Positions 1 to 6,143 are shown, counted from the first letter of the stretch. The stretch is DNA of 6,267 bases from CAZUNO01 sp964621445 [NCBI: Candidatus Hadarchaeota archaeon] (GCA_964621445.1 CAZUNO010000067.1:1-6267); one strand, 5' to 3'. Numbers and translations are program-made. Notes: a model not told the origin generated them from the letters alone.

Positions 1-95
1 CATATCCCATTCCCGAGCCTTCCTTCTAATTTCTCAGCCAAACTCCACACTAAATAGCTTACAATCAAGGCCAGGACAGCCGTCAAGCTAGGCAA
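1..95 (-). CDS. Partial N-terminus of a probable membrane protein leaving the left edge
   Basis: Read leftward, this frame has no stop from about position 208 to the window edge. Its last 31 codons look protein-like: a hydrophobic helix containing AVLALIVSYLVWSL, followed by a charged amphipathic stretch (AEKLEGRLGNG). That pattern fits an N-terminal membrane anchor, with the rest of the protein outside the window. There is no in-frame ATG. The candidate starts are TTG at 95-93 or TTG at 86-84; the second has AAGG nine bases upstream. A GTG near 208 would force overlap with the DUF211 start and is unlikely. If real, the gene is divergent from DUF211 and shares its upstream region. The helix-plus-basic/acidic layout is loosely like the N-terminus of MscS-type channels, but too little is visible to assign a family. 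It could also be a chance open frame. Confidence 0.35.
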   Translation of the reverse strand, partial: MPSLTAVLALIVSYLVWSLAEKLEGRLGNGI

Positions 96-97
96 CC

Positions 98-118
98 TTT
101 TTAGATAAGATTTGTTAA
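98..118 (+). promoter_or_regulatory. AT-rich promoter-like segment upstream of DUF211
   Basis: A T/A-rich run (CTTTTTAGATAAGATTTG) lies 50-70 nt before the DUF211 ATG. It would place a transcription start near 125-135 and give a leader of roughly 35 nt. Read on the other strand, the same run (CTTATCTAAAAAG) could serve the leftward membrane-protein frame. The match to the archaeal TATA consensus is only moderate, so this is a best guess. Confidence 0.3.
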
Positions 119-137
119 AGAAGAGAAAAGCTTGCAG

Positions 138-150
138 ATCGACTGTCGAT
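138..150. repeat. 13-bp palindrome, possible operator before DUF211
   Basis: The sequence ATCGAC-T-GTCGAT is a perfect 6-bp inverted repeat around one base. It ends 17 nt before the DUF211 start codon and lies downstream of the AT-rich promoter-like segment. This is a usual place for an archaeal repressor site acting on the transcript start region. It could also be chance or a small RNA hairpin over the ribosome-binding region. No regulator gene is visible in the window. Confidence 0.35.
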
Positions 151-166
151 TGGATGTGAAACTTGA

Positions 167-427
167 ATGACCATCGTTGTGAAAAGGCTAGTGCTTGACG
201 CACTTATGCCCCGTGAACTGTCCATGATAAAGCTTTCAAAGGCCCTCGCCTCCTCTGAAGGTGTGCAAGAGGTGGAAATCGTGGTGGACGAGGTTGACTC
301 CCAAACTCAAACCCTTAGAGTGACCCTTAGAGGCCCAGCAATAGACCATGACCATGTCTGGAAGATAGTCGGAAATCAAGGAGTATCCATAAAGGGCGTG
401 GACGAGATTACGGCCGGGGAAGCTTGA
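167..427 (+). CDS. DUF211 family protein
   Basis: This 86-residue protein fits the archaeal DUF211 family, whose members are about 90 residues with a compact ferredoxin-like alpha/beta fold. Family signatures visible here are the N-terminal strand VKRLVLDALMP (5-15), the helix LSKALASSEGVQEVEI (23-38), the acidic EVD followed by the SQTQTLRVTLRG strand (42-56), and the C-terminal ending GVSIKGVDEITAGE (72-85), which corresponds to the usual 'IHSIDEV-AG' ending. The molecular role is unknown; structural work on a methanogen member described metal-binding oligomers. Length and both ends match the family, so the gene is intact and the ATG at 167 is well placed. The ribosome-binding site is weak (GGATGTGA, 152-159). 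It stands alone on the plus strand and is convergent with the VIT-like gene, with only 14 bp between the stop codons. Confidence 0.88.
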   Translation: MTIVVKRLVLDALMPRELSMIKLSKALASSEGVQEVEIVVDEVDSQTQTLRVTLRGPAIDHDHVWKIVGNQGVSIKGVDEITAGEA

Positions 428-441
428 GCTCAACCGGAATT

Positions 442-1047
442 CTAGATAATTCTTTGAATCAGGAAGCCGATTCCGAAAGCTATGCCTCCGAAAATAACCA
501 TCCTTAAACCCTTTACCAGGGCATTTCCCCTACCCATACGCCCAAGGTAGGTTCCAGCTATGAACAATATCATCAGTCCCAAGAATATTGAACACCAAGC
601 TGCGGCGATAATGTCTATGACCCCGAGCGAGGCCAAAACAAGTGGCATGATCAGGATACCGCAGCAAATTAGCGGGGTAAAGAAATTCACAACTGAGAGG
701 ATAATTGCATAGGTTCTGTAATCCTGGGTGAGTACCGTATCCTGCAGCTCCCTGAATAATGCTCGTTCTAATTTCAGTATCTTTCTTTCCCGTTCCATGG
801 TCTCCGATTCATAGACACTTACCCCGGTGGATATTCCCAGAGCCACGCTACTGGTAACCAATGTTCCCATGATCAGGCGAATGTCTGGGTTGGGTGATGA
901 CAAAGCCGAACCCACGATTATGCCGATCTGGGTAAATGTTGAATCGAACAGTGTATTTAGAAATAGCCTTCTGAGAATACCTCCGGTTTCTTTGGCCTTC
1001 TCCAGATATCTCTTTAATCTCAATAACTGGCCCTCATTTGTTTCCAT
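442..1047 (-). CDS. VIT1/CCC1-like (DUF125-type) membrane protein
   Basis: This 201-residue integral membrane protein has a cytoplasmic-looking basic N-terminus (1-30) and hydrophobic segments at about 33-52, 56-78, 112-142, 145-168 and 178-199. TM1 carries FDSTFTQIGIIVGSAL (34-49), corresponding to the 'DGL-TT-G-V-G' start of the Fe2+/Mn2+ transporters VIT1/CCC1. TM2 ends in ALGISTGVSVYESE, followed by the charged loop ERERKILKLERALFRE (85-100). That is the arrangement in this family, with the metal-binding cytoplasmic domain reduced to a short helix. The last helix (GGIAFGIGFLIQ) also matches the family style. Short archaeal relatives of this kind exist, and transport has generally not been tested in them. 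The gene starts 21 bp after the HIT stop and should be the last gene of the ThuA-HIT operon. No good Shine-Dalgarno sequence is seen. Divalent-metal transport is inferred from family. Confidence 0.72.
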   Translation of the reverse strand: METNEGQLLRLKRYLEKAKETGGILRRLFLNTLFDSTFTQIGIIVGSALSSPNPDIRLIMGTLVTSSVALGISTGVSVYESETMERERKILKLERALFRELQDTVLTQDYRTYAIILSVVNFFTPLICCGILIMPLVLASLGVIDIIAAAWCSIFLGLMILFIAGTYLGRMGRGNALVKGLRMVIFGGIAFGIGFLIQRII

Positions 1048-1068
1048 TCCATAAATGGTAATTATGGG

Positions 1069-1521
1069 TTAGGGGATATTTACTGAATTCGAAAATTGAT
1101 CTTCCATCTCCTTGTTTACCTTCTCGGCTATAAGGTCAAGTTCCTGAATGGTAGGTCTCAGTCTCTTTTTGGAGGACAATATCAAGTGATCGCCGGCGTA
1201 TCTCGGTATTATATGAAGATGAACGTGGAATATCTCCTGTCCTGCTGCTTTCCCATCCGCAAGCACCAGGTTGATGCCCTCCGTGCGGATATCCGACTTT
1301 CTAAGGGCGGAAGAAATCCTAACTGCAGCTTTAAACATCTCGCCTGCATTATCCCCCTGAAGTTCCGAGAGATCTTTGCAGTGTTTCTTGGGAATTACCA
1401 ATATGTGGCCTTCGTTCACCGGTCTTTTATCCATGAAAGCCAGTATGGACCGATTATCAAATACTACGGAGGCGAGCGCTTTTCCTTCTACTATTCTACA
1501 AAAGATACATTGGTCACTCAT
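1069..1521 (-). CDS. HIT family protein (histidine-triad nucleotide hydrolase/transferase)
   Basis: This 150-residue HIT protein has the active-site triad HVHLHII at 99-105 (H99, H101, H103), preceded by the conserved AAGQE (92-96). The C-x2-C pair (C5, C8) with H47 and H99 forms the zinc site typical of Hint-type proteins. The segment GHILVIPKKHCKDLSEL (38-54) is also characteristic. Family members hydrolyse nucleoside phosphoramidates or dinucleoside polyphosphates through a covalent nucleotidyl-histidine intermediate; the substrate here cannot be read from sequence. The protein is slightly longer than minimal HINT proteins because of a C-terminal helix (122-150). Its ATG overlaps the ThuA stop as TAATG, with an AGTGA ribosome-binding element 6-10 nt upstream inside the ThuA gene. 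Translation is therefore probably coupled to ThuA. The gene is intact. Confidence 0.93.
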   Translation of the reverse strand: MSDQCIFCRIVEGKALASVVFDNRSILAFMDKRPVNEGHILVIPKKHCKDLSELQGDNAGEMFKAAVRISSALRKSDIRTEGINLVLADGKAAGQEIFHVHLHIIPRYAGDHLILSSKKRLRPTIQELDLIAEKVNKEMEDQFSNSVNIP

Positions 1522-2168
1522 TATTTTTCACTGGATGAAATATTTTCCCCATATCTGCCCGCGGCCCATTTTGAACCTCTGGTCAATAATTTATCGAACT
1601 TTTCATGCCTGCAGGCCTGTGGATTATGCCCGAGAGCCAGATAGAATATCCTGCCTTCCCCCCAGATCTTTGTCCAGGCAACGGGATAAGGCTTGCCCTT
1701 GTATAATGCGGTGCACAGTATGTTGACTCTGGGATCGTAATCCGTGATATATTGCTCATCCTCGACCATAAACTCGTCAAGTCCATTGGTAATTGGATGG
1801 TCCTGGTCAAGAACGCTTACCTGATATTCTCGAAACTTGGGATGGGTGACGAAGTGACCGCCTATCATGGAACTGAATGCGGGGTCATCCCTGAAGGAGT
1901 CAGCGGCCGAGTGAATTCCCACAAAGCCCTTGCCTTCACGTATAAATCTTGAAAGCCCATCCCGCTGTCCGTCAGTAATCTCCCCAACTGTGTAATAAAA
2001 AACGATCAAATCATATTGAGCTAGATTCTCAAAAACCGACAGGTCCTCCTCAATCCTGGTCAGCTTAAAGGAGTCATCATCTGCAAGTATCTTCTCGATC
2101 TCGTCGCCGCAACCCTTATAATCGTGGATCTCTCCTCCCACAAAGAGCAAAGTGTCTATATCGGCCAT
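1521..2168 (-). CDS. ThuA-like domain protein
   Basis: This 215-residue protein is a single ThuA-like domain (trehalose-utilisation type, class I glutamine-amidotransferase-like flavodoxin fold) at nearly full family length. Landmarks are the first strand LLFVGGEIHDY (7-17), YDLIVFYYTVGEIT (52-65), GKGFVGIHSAADSF (79-92), GGHFVTHPKF (103-112), DHPITNGLDEFMVEDEQY (123-140), and the C-terminal WGEGRIFYLALGHNP (169-183). H86 and H105 lie in the conserved pocket, and no nucleophilic cysteine stands at the amidotransferase position. The family is linked to sugar metabolism in bacteria, but its reaction is not established, so no substrate is claimed. The ATG is preceded by no Shine-Dalgarno sequence but by a TATA-like box 26 nt upstream, so the mRNA is probably leaderless. 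It is the first gene of the operon with HIT and the VIT-like protein. Confidence 0.88.
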   Translation of the reverse strand: MADIDTLLFVGGEIHDYKGCGDEIEKILADDDSFKLTRIEEDLSVFENLAQYDLIVFYYTVGEITDGQRDGLSRFIREGKGFVGIHSAADSFRDDPAFSSMIGGHFVTHPKFREYQVSVLDQDHPITNGLDEFMVEDEQYITDYDPRVNILCTALYKGKPYPVAWTKIWGEGRIFYLALGHNPQACRHEKFDKLLTRGSKWAAGRYGENISSSEK

Positions 2169-2189
2169 ACCAAATTGTGATTCAGGGTC

Positions 2190-2205
2190 AAATATAATTC
2201 TTTGT
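2190..2205 (-). promoter_or_regulatory. TATA/BRE-like promoter of the ThuA-HIT-VIT operon
   Basis: On the minus strand, ACAAAGAA (BRE-like purine run) is followed directly by TTATATTT (TATA-like, 2197-2190). The TATA centre lies about 26 nt before the A of the ThuA ATG, so transcription should start at or within a few bases of the start codon. This spacing, with no Shine-Dalgarno sequence, is the usual archaeal leaderless arrangement. The 69-bp gap (2169-2237) between ThuA and the ATPase gene otherwise shows nothing recognisable. Confidence 0.55.
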
Positions 2206-2237
2206 GCATTCGAGCACCCAATCTGTGATCAAGACGA

Positions 2238-3653
2238 TTACACTAATTCATGAAGATCCGTATTTGGTACTCCTTTGTCTTTAGTGAGGGATAGGGCAAA
2301 TGGATGGGTTCTTGGCTTAACCCCGGAGAATATGGGAACTCCATTAAACAGTTTTATCCGAAAGTAATAGTCAGAAAGTCCGAGAAGGTGTCTCTTGAGC
2401 TGGAGATCATCGGTCACAATTGAAAGTGTTAGGTCACCCGAAGCACGGGTCCCGGCCAAGATTCTAGCCACCGATGATTTTACCTCTTCCACCGGGTATA
2501 TACGCGATAGCGTGTCATAGCCGACTATTCCAAGTATCCTTTTATTGAATCGATATTTCATTTCCTTCTTTGATTTATTCCAGGTGGATAGGTCTTCATC
2601 GAGACTTCCACCCAATGTGACTGAAAATTCATCATCGGATCTACTCCCAAATGACAACACCCTGACGTGATCGTTTACCATTTCACTCTTCATATGCGCC
2701 CAGGTTTCCTGTTCAAGAATCGAGCTGGCGGTCTCCCATATGCTGCTCACGTCACGAGCGCAGGGAGGTATAACAATTACCGGTCTCTCCTTTACCAAGA
2801 AATCAGCGGCCATAGGCAAATAACTCATATCGAATACCTCGGCCGGAGCTTCGAGATCTACCTCCATGACTACATGGGACCCGTATGTGTAACCTCCCAC
2901 CAATATATCATCAAGTTTACACATCCCGCTGGAGTATTTGTTTTTGCATTCCTGCATGGCTCTGGGAATTGTGGTTGCCCCGATAGGTTTCTTTCTAAGA
3001 TCGTAGGCCGACGGATCGTAGGCCGTAAATCTGCCCTGAGATAGAGTAAAAACGTAGCAGGGGTTATCGATTCTAGAGCCTCGAAGCTTGTCCACCTTTA
3101 GAACTCTAATACCGTGGTCCCCAAGGGTCTGTCTTTCAAGTGTAACTTGGGCATCGGCTATATGCTGAAGGGGATTCTGGTTGGAATCCCGCTCCATGGT
3201 GAGAATCATGGACCCGGGCGTCCTATTTATGAGATCCAAAGCTGCGGAATAAACCTCTTCGTCGGGTCTCTTATCCCTTTGTAGAATAGCATCCCAGGAA
3301 TCAAGTACGACAACGCTATTGTCATCACTTCTTTGGAGCAGGAGCATCGCCAGGTCGGATAGATCGGTCATGTGAACCTGCTTTACCTCCGGTTCGCGAT
3401 CCGAAGACCGCCTCAGGGATGAGTCCACGATGGAATCAGCACCCAAATCCTTGCTTATTGGCGTAGACTCCAATAGCTTTGGAGCGGAAAGCCTGGTGCT
3501 TATGTAGGTTATATCCAGCCCCATGAAGCTCAGATGGCGTGCCATGGAGAGGGCGAAAATGGTCTTCCCACTTCCCGGGGACCCTCTAACCAGTAAGGTT
3601 CCTCCCCTTCGGCATTTATCTATCAACTCCGCCGGCAGGTTGGGTGAATTCAA
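2238..3653 (-). CDS. KaiC/GvpD-like P-loop ATPase with a degenerate second domain
   Basis: This 471-residue cytosolic protein has two RecA/KaiC-type halves. Domain 1 (about 1-225) has a perfect Walker A, GSPGSGKT (24-31), and Walker B, SVVVLDSWDAI (113-123, D118). It also has the closing KaiC-style strands VLKVDKLRGSRI (184-195) and YVFTLSQGRFTAYD (200-213). Domain 2 (about 240-450) opens with the KaiC-type signature SGMCKLDDILVGGYTYGS (242-259), but where a P-loop should follow it reads VVMEVDLEAPAEVF, with no GKT/S. It therefore should not bind ATP in the usual way. Similar archaeal proteins are often called GvpD-like; GvpD is a gas-vesicle regulator, but no gvp genes are here. The only in-frame start is TTG at 3653, with GGTGAGG seven bases upstream. 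The role may be a signalling ATPase or a regulator; partners are unknown. Confidence 0.75.
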   Translation of the reverse strand: MNSPNLPAELIDKCRRGGTLLVRGSPGSGKTIFALSMARHLSFMGLDITYISTRLSAPKLLESTPISKDLGADSIVDSSLRRSSDREPEVKQVHMTDLSDLAMLLLQRSDDNSVVVLDSWDAILQRDKRPDEEVYSAALDLINRTPGSMILTMERDSNQNPLQHIADAQVTLERQTLGDHGIRVLKVDKLRGSRIDNPCYVFTLSQGRFTAYDPSAYDLRKKPIGATTIPRAMQECKNKYSSGMCKLDDILVGGYTYGSHVVMEVDLEAPAEVFDMSYLPMAADFLVKERPVIVIPPCARDVSSIWETASSILEQETWAHMKSEMVNDHVRVLSFGSRSDDEFSVTLGGSLDEDLSTWNKSKKEMKYRFNKRILGIVGYDTLSRIYPVEEVKSSVARILAGTRASGDLTLSIVTDDLQLKRHLLGLSDYYFRIKLFNGVPIFSGVKPRTHPFALSLTKDKGVPNTDLHELV

Positions 3654-3660
3654 GCATGAC

Positions 3661-3667
3661 CCTCACC
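3661..3667 (-). promoter_or_regulatory. Strong ribosome-binding site deciding the TTG start of the ATPase
   Basis: The minus strand reads GGTGAGG, a near-perfect archaeal Shine-Dalgarno sequence. Seven bases separate it from TTG at 3653, the only start in the ATPase frame before an in-frame TGA at 3665-3663. An out-of-frame ATG at 3657 lies between them, three bases from this site. Confidence 0.7.
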
Positions 3668-3738
3668 AAACGAGGATATCCTGGCTCTTAGATGATAGGA
3701 GAGGAATGTTCCGGTATATTGGGATATTCGCAGCGAGT

Positions 3739-3754
3739 ATTTAATATATTAAAT
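3739..3754. promoter_or_regulatory. 16-bp AT palindrome, probable TATA region of the ATPase gene
   Basis: ATTTAATATATTAAAT is a perfect 16-bp palindrome between the YkgJ stop and the ATPase gene. Its core TTTAATATAT resembles an archaeal TATA box on either strand. For the leftward ATPase gene it would put the transcription start near 3717 and give a leader of about 60 nt, in keeping with the strong Shine-Dalgarno sequence. A second candidate, AATATACC at 3713-3720, would give a leader of about 35 nt. The symmetry could also make this a protein-binding site. Confidence 0.4.
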
Positions 3755-3760
3755 CTGATT

Positions 3761-3776
3761 CAAGAAAATAAAATTA
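3761..3776 (-). terminator. T-rich terminator-like tract after the YkgJ gene
   Basis: On the minus strand the YkgJ stop codon opens a T-rich run, TAATTTTATTTTCTTG. Archaeal RNA polymerase often terminates at oligo-T tracts without a hairpin, so this could end the YkgJ transcript just before the ATPase promoter. No stem-loop is visible next to it. Confidence 0.35.
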
Positions 3777-4319
3777 AATACGACTATCAGATGACCAATA
3801 AACTCCCTTTCTTATTGCCCTCTTTGGAATGTACCCCTTCGGGTAGAGAAGGTTGAGCCATTTAGAATAATATTCAGCTGCTCCTACCTTTGAGATCCTC
3901 TTTTCCTCCTCTTCCCATGCCTTGTCCGCCTCTCCCATTTCCTCATTCGGCCTCCCCGTCCAGTATTTACAGGGCCCTTTATCGGGCTCGGTTCCGATCG
4001 GGAATCTTCTACAGGCAAGGGGCCTACTTTCATATATCATACACCGATTACTTTCATTCAGGAAAGGACATGGAACCCTTTCCGTTGGAAGACGCTCCGG
4101 ATCCCCAGCATCCAAAAATAGCCTGATTCCTTCAGGGGGTTTCCTGTCCTGCTGGAGGTAGACCATGATATACGAACGCATTTTTGACAGGTTCGTCTTC
4201 CTCTCCAACAGCCCAAGGTCCGGCAGGAAGAGCGGAAATACGTAGTGGCAACAGTCACCACATCCCTGGCACTCAAATATCTCCTTGCCCCTCCAACGAA
4301 TTTTGGAGAGTATTCCCAT
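3774..4319 (-). CDS. YkgJ family cysteine-cluster protein (zinc/iron-chelating domain)
   Basis: This 181-residue protein has the YkgJ/CxxCxxCC signature FECQGCGDCC (15-24; C17, C20, C23, C24). The second half of the cluster follows: CPFL (C84), CMIYESRPLACRRFP (C93, C103) and C117. The spacing and the YESRPLACRRFP segment are typical of this family, whose cysteines are predicted to bind zinc or iron. The biochemical role is not known; members are often near flagellar, Fe-S or unknown genes. The C-terminal 60 residues after C117 are highly charged (EEMGEADKAWEEEEKRIS) and less conserved. The ATG at 4319 is followed at once by basic residues; no Shine-Dalgarno sequence is seen. Weak TATA-like runs at 4341-4350 or 4363-4372 could drive a short-leader or leaderless mRNA. 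The gene is intact although an IS lies 109 bp upstream. Confidence 0.88.
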   Translation of the reverse strand: MGILSKIRWRGKEIFECQGCGDCCHYVFPLFLPDLGLLERKTNLSKMRSYIMVYLQQDRKPPEGIRLFLDAGDPERLPTERVPCPFLNESNRCMIYESRPLACRRFPIGTEPDKGPCKYWTGRPNEEMGEADKAWEEEEKRISKVGAAEYYSKWLNLLYPKGYIPKRAIRKGVYWSSDSRI

Positions 4320-4384
4320 AGATATAGTAGAATTGGACTTCTCAAAAAGCCTTTGCTAATTGAATTAATATCCGTAAGAGGTGA

Positions 4385-4429
4385 TTACTGCCCTTGCTCC
4401 TCAGTTTCCTCTATTTCCTTGGTTCTAGC
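4385..4429 (-). pseudogene. Possible 3' tail of a gene cut by the insertion sequence
   Basis: Just outside the inner end of the IS, the minus strand reads the acidic tail RTKEIEETEEQGQ and then TAA (4387-4385), 65 bp before the YkgJ start. Reading upstream into the IS, the frame hits TGA at 4432-4430, at the IS edge. A charged C-terminus of this sort is common in real proteins, so the IS may have inserted near the 3' end of a leftward gene, with the remainder beyond 6267. Only 13-14 codons are visible, so chance cannot be excluded. Confidence 0.25.
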
Positions 4430-4444
4430 TCATCTTTGACAGTT
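4429..4444 (+). repeat. Left terminal inverted repeat of the IS
   Basis: CTCATCTTTGACAGTT matches the reverse complement of the right end (CTCGTCTTTGACAGTT) at 15 of 16 positions; the only mismatch is the fourth base. The 12-base core TCTTTGACAGTT is perfect. This end follows the transposase stop by about 77 bp of non-coding DNA. Confidence 0.8.
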
Positions 4445-4474
4445 TGGTTTGGCCGTTTTTGGGGTGTGTAGAGT

Positions 4475-4491
4475 GCTTTGTTTGCTGTGGG
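4475..4491. repeat. Left subterminal repeat blocks of the IS
   Basis: GCTTTGTTTG (4475-4484) and TTGCTGTGGG (4482-4491) overlap here by three bases. Both ten-base blocks recur, in inverted orientation and swapped order, near the right end (6209-6227). They are plausible internal transposase-binding sites. Confidence 0.4.
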
Positions 4492-4520
4492 GGCCGGTGA
4501 GACGGCTTCTTTTTTTGGGG

Positions 4521-6143
4521 TTATTTGGTTGTCTCTACATTCAGTATTCTGGGTGGTTTTGGGACTCCGAGGGTTTTGAATATTTGTTCTTGGTCCCGGT
4601 CGATCTGGTTTCTCTGTTGGAACTTTTTCCCCCGGAACTGGACCAGGTTCACTCTCAGTTTCCCTAGTCCCTCCATGATTTCTCTGAATGCTTGCCCGGT
4701 TTTTTTCTCCATTAACCTTCTCATCAGGAGGGCCAGGATGCATACGAAGACGTGTCCTTTCACCCGTTTGTCGGTTCGGTGGTAGATTGGCCTCAACTTT
4801 ATCAGGTTTTTGAGCTCGTTGAAGGCTCGCTCAACGTCCTTCAACTCCTTGTAGGACTCCATGGCCTGTGACGGCTCGAGATCGGTGGTTGTAGCCAGCA
4901 AGAACTTCCCGGCGATGGCTCGCTCGTACAGCCACGCCTTGGCATTGAGCTTCCACTGGATGGTGTCGCCGATGTCTACATCGAACAGCCGCTTGTTGAC
5001 GCCGAGAATCCTGTTAACCTGTCTTGTCGCGCTGTTCCTGGTCGTGGGCCGGCCTCGCTGTTTCCCGTCTCTGTTTTTCCGGTATCTCTCGCCCAGCTCT
5101 CGGAGCTCTGTCTCCGCTTTCTTCTTCGCCTCTTCCAGGGCCTGTAGCCGGGCTCTGCGCGTCTCCTCGTCTAGACACAGTATATACCTCCTACCCCCGG
5201 TTGTATGGACCTCGCTGGCCCGGGTGTTGCCGGGTCCCGGTACCTCTGTGGCCAGGAGCTTCTCGGCCAGTTTGTGTCTCCTTCTCTTGGTGGATAGGAT
5301 GTAGCTGTACCCGTTCTTCTCCAGCTCCTCCAGGTTGGGTAGGGAGATAACGCCTCTGTCAGCCACGAGCACCACGTTCCGGATATCCAGCCTCTCCCTC
5401 AGATCGGTGACAGCCTTGTTGAGCGTGGTTTTGTCCGCTGTGTTCCCGGTCCACACCCTGTGCGCTATCGGTAGGCCCTGGGCCATGACCACCCCCAGCA
5501 CGAGCTGTTTCCTGTCAGGCCTGTGATCCCTGGAGTACCCGTACTCCGCTAGTCCTGGTCCGTCGCCCTCGAAGTAGGTAGAGGTCAGGTCGTAGAGCAC
5601 CAGGTCCAGAGACATGCCCAGGGTCTCTTTGAGGTTGTTGAACAAGGACGCCTCGACCCTGTCCTTCTCCTCAGCCAGAACGTCCAGCGACCTGTAGATC
5701 CACTGCCTCTCCACCTCCACCGGGGTGTAGGCCTTGCTCCGTATCCACCTGTAGGCGGATAGATCACTGGACGGCTGGTAGAGCCTGTTCACCACCAAGA
5801 GGAACACAACCCTCTCCAGGTCAAAGCCGACCCTCCTCCCGTCCAGGCAATCGATCAGGGCTCTTCGAACCCCGTACCTCCGCCATAGCTCCTCAGCCGC
5901 CCAGACACCGCCCAGCTCGTACTGCCCCTTGATCTCCAGGCCCTCAGCCTCCGGGACCTCTTCCTCCCTCTTCATAGCTCGGAGAACGGACTCCGCCCAC
6001 TCCCAGTCCTCCTCGGTCTTCATCCTCCCCAGGTTCCTCACCGTCCTCTGGGTGACCCGGCTCCCCTCTCTCACCGACTGCACGATAACCGCGTACTCGT
6101 ACACCCTCCCATTCTTCCTGATCCTGTTCCTCTTAAGATGCAT
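4521..6143 (-). CDS. IS1634-family DDE transposase
   Basis: This 540-residue transposase is full length for the family. The N-terminal region starts MHLKRNRIRKNGRVYEY, the usual short basic start, followed by VTQRTVRNLGR. The catalytic core has the first aspartate in LYDLTSTYFEG (D185), then the Y-SRDHRPDRKQLVLGV block, the second aspartate in VLVADRGV (D262), and the glutamate in YKELKDVERAFNELK (E438). Between D262 and E438 lies an insert with a long charged helix (about 324-355). Numbering is from the ATG at 6143. A TTG 21 bp upstream would add seven residues, but the ATG fits the family's usual start and lies about 30 nt from a TATA-like box. The enzyme cuts and joins the IS ends. No frameshift or internal stop is seen, so it may be active. 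Confidence 0.93.
   Translation of the reverse strand: MHLKRNRIRKNGRVYEYAVIVQSVREGSRVTQRTVRNLGRMKTEEDWEWAESVLRAMKREEEVPEAEGLEIKGQYELGGVWAAEELWRRYGVRRALIDCLDGRRVGFDLERVVFLLVVNRLYQPSSDLSAYRWIRSKAYTPVEVERQWIYRSLDVLAEEKDRVEASLFNNLKETLGMSLDLVLYDLTSTYFEGDGPGLAEYGYSRDHRPDRKQLVLGVVMAQGLPIAHRVWTGNTADKTTLNKAVTDLRERLDIRNVVLVADRGVISLPNLEELEKNGYSYILSTKRRRHKLAEKLLATEVPGPGNTRASEVHTTGGRRYILCLDEETRRARLQALEEAKKKAETELRELGERYRKNRDGKQRGRPTTRNSATRQVNRILGVNKRLFDVDIGDTIQWKLNAKAWLYERAIAGKFLLATTTDLEPSQAMESYKELKDVERAFNELKNLIKLRPIYHRTDKRVKGHVFVCILALLMRRLMEKKTGQAFREIMEGLGKLRVNLVQFRGKKFQQRNQIDRDQEQIFKTLGVPKPPRILNVETTK

Noticed and set aside
1-3. ATG on the minus strand at the left edge as the start of a leftward gene
   Set aside because: It is in a different frame from the protein-like leftward frame and has no usable ribosome-binding site or correctly spaced TATA box.
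1096-1644. 182-codon plus-strand open frame
   Set aside because: It lies opposite the HIT gene and the ThuA 3' end, both of which have clear family motifs; its translation has no recognisable pattern and no promoter.
2238-3653. Gas-vesicle regulation by the ATPase
   Set aside because: Only domain-level similarity to GvpD is seen, and no gas-vesicle structural genes occur in the window.
4411-4743. 110-codon minus-strand frame rich in Pro, Lys and Glu across the inner IS end
   Set aside because: It overlaps the transposase C-terminus in another frame and crosses the IS boundary; its low-complexity composition comes from the transposase codons.
4861-5350. Plus-strand open frames inside the IS
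   Set aside because: They are antisense to the conserved transposase core and have Ser/Arg/Pro-rich translations typical of shadows of G+C-rich genes.
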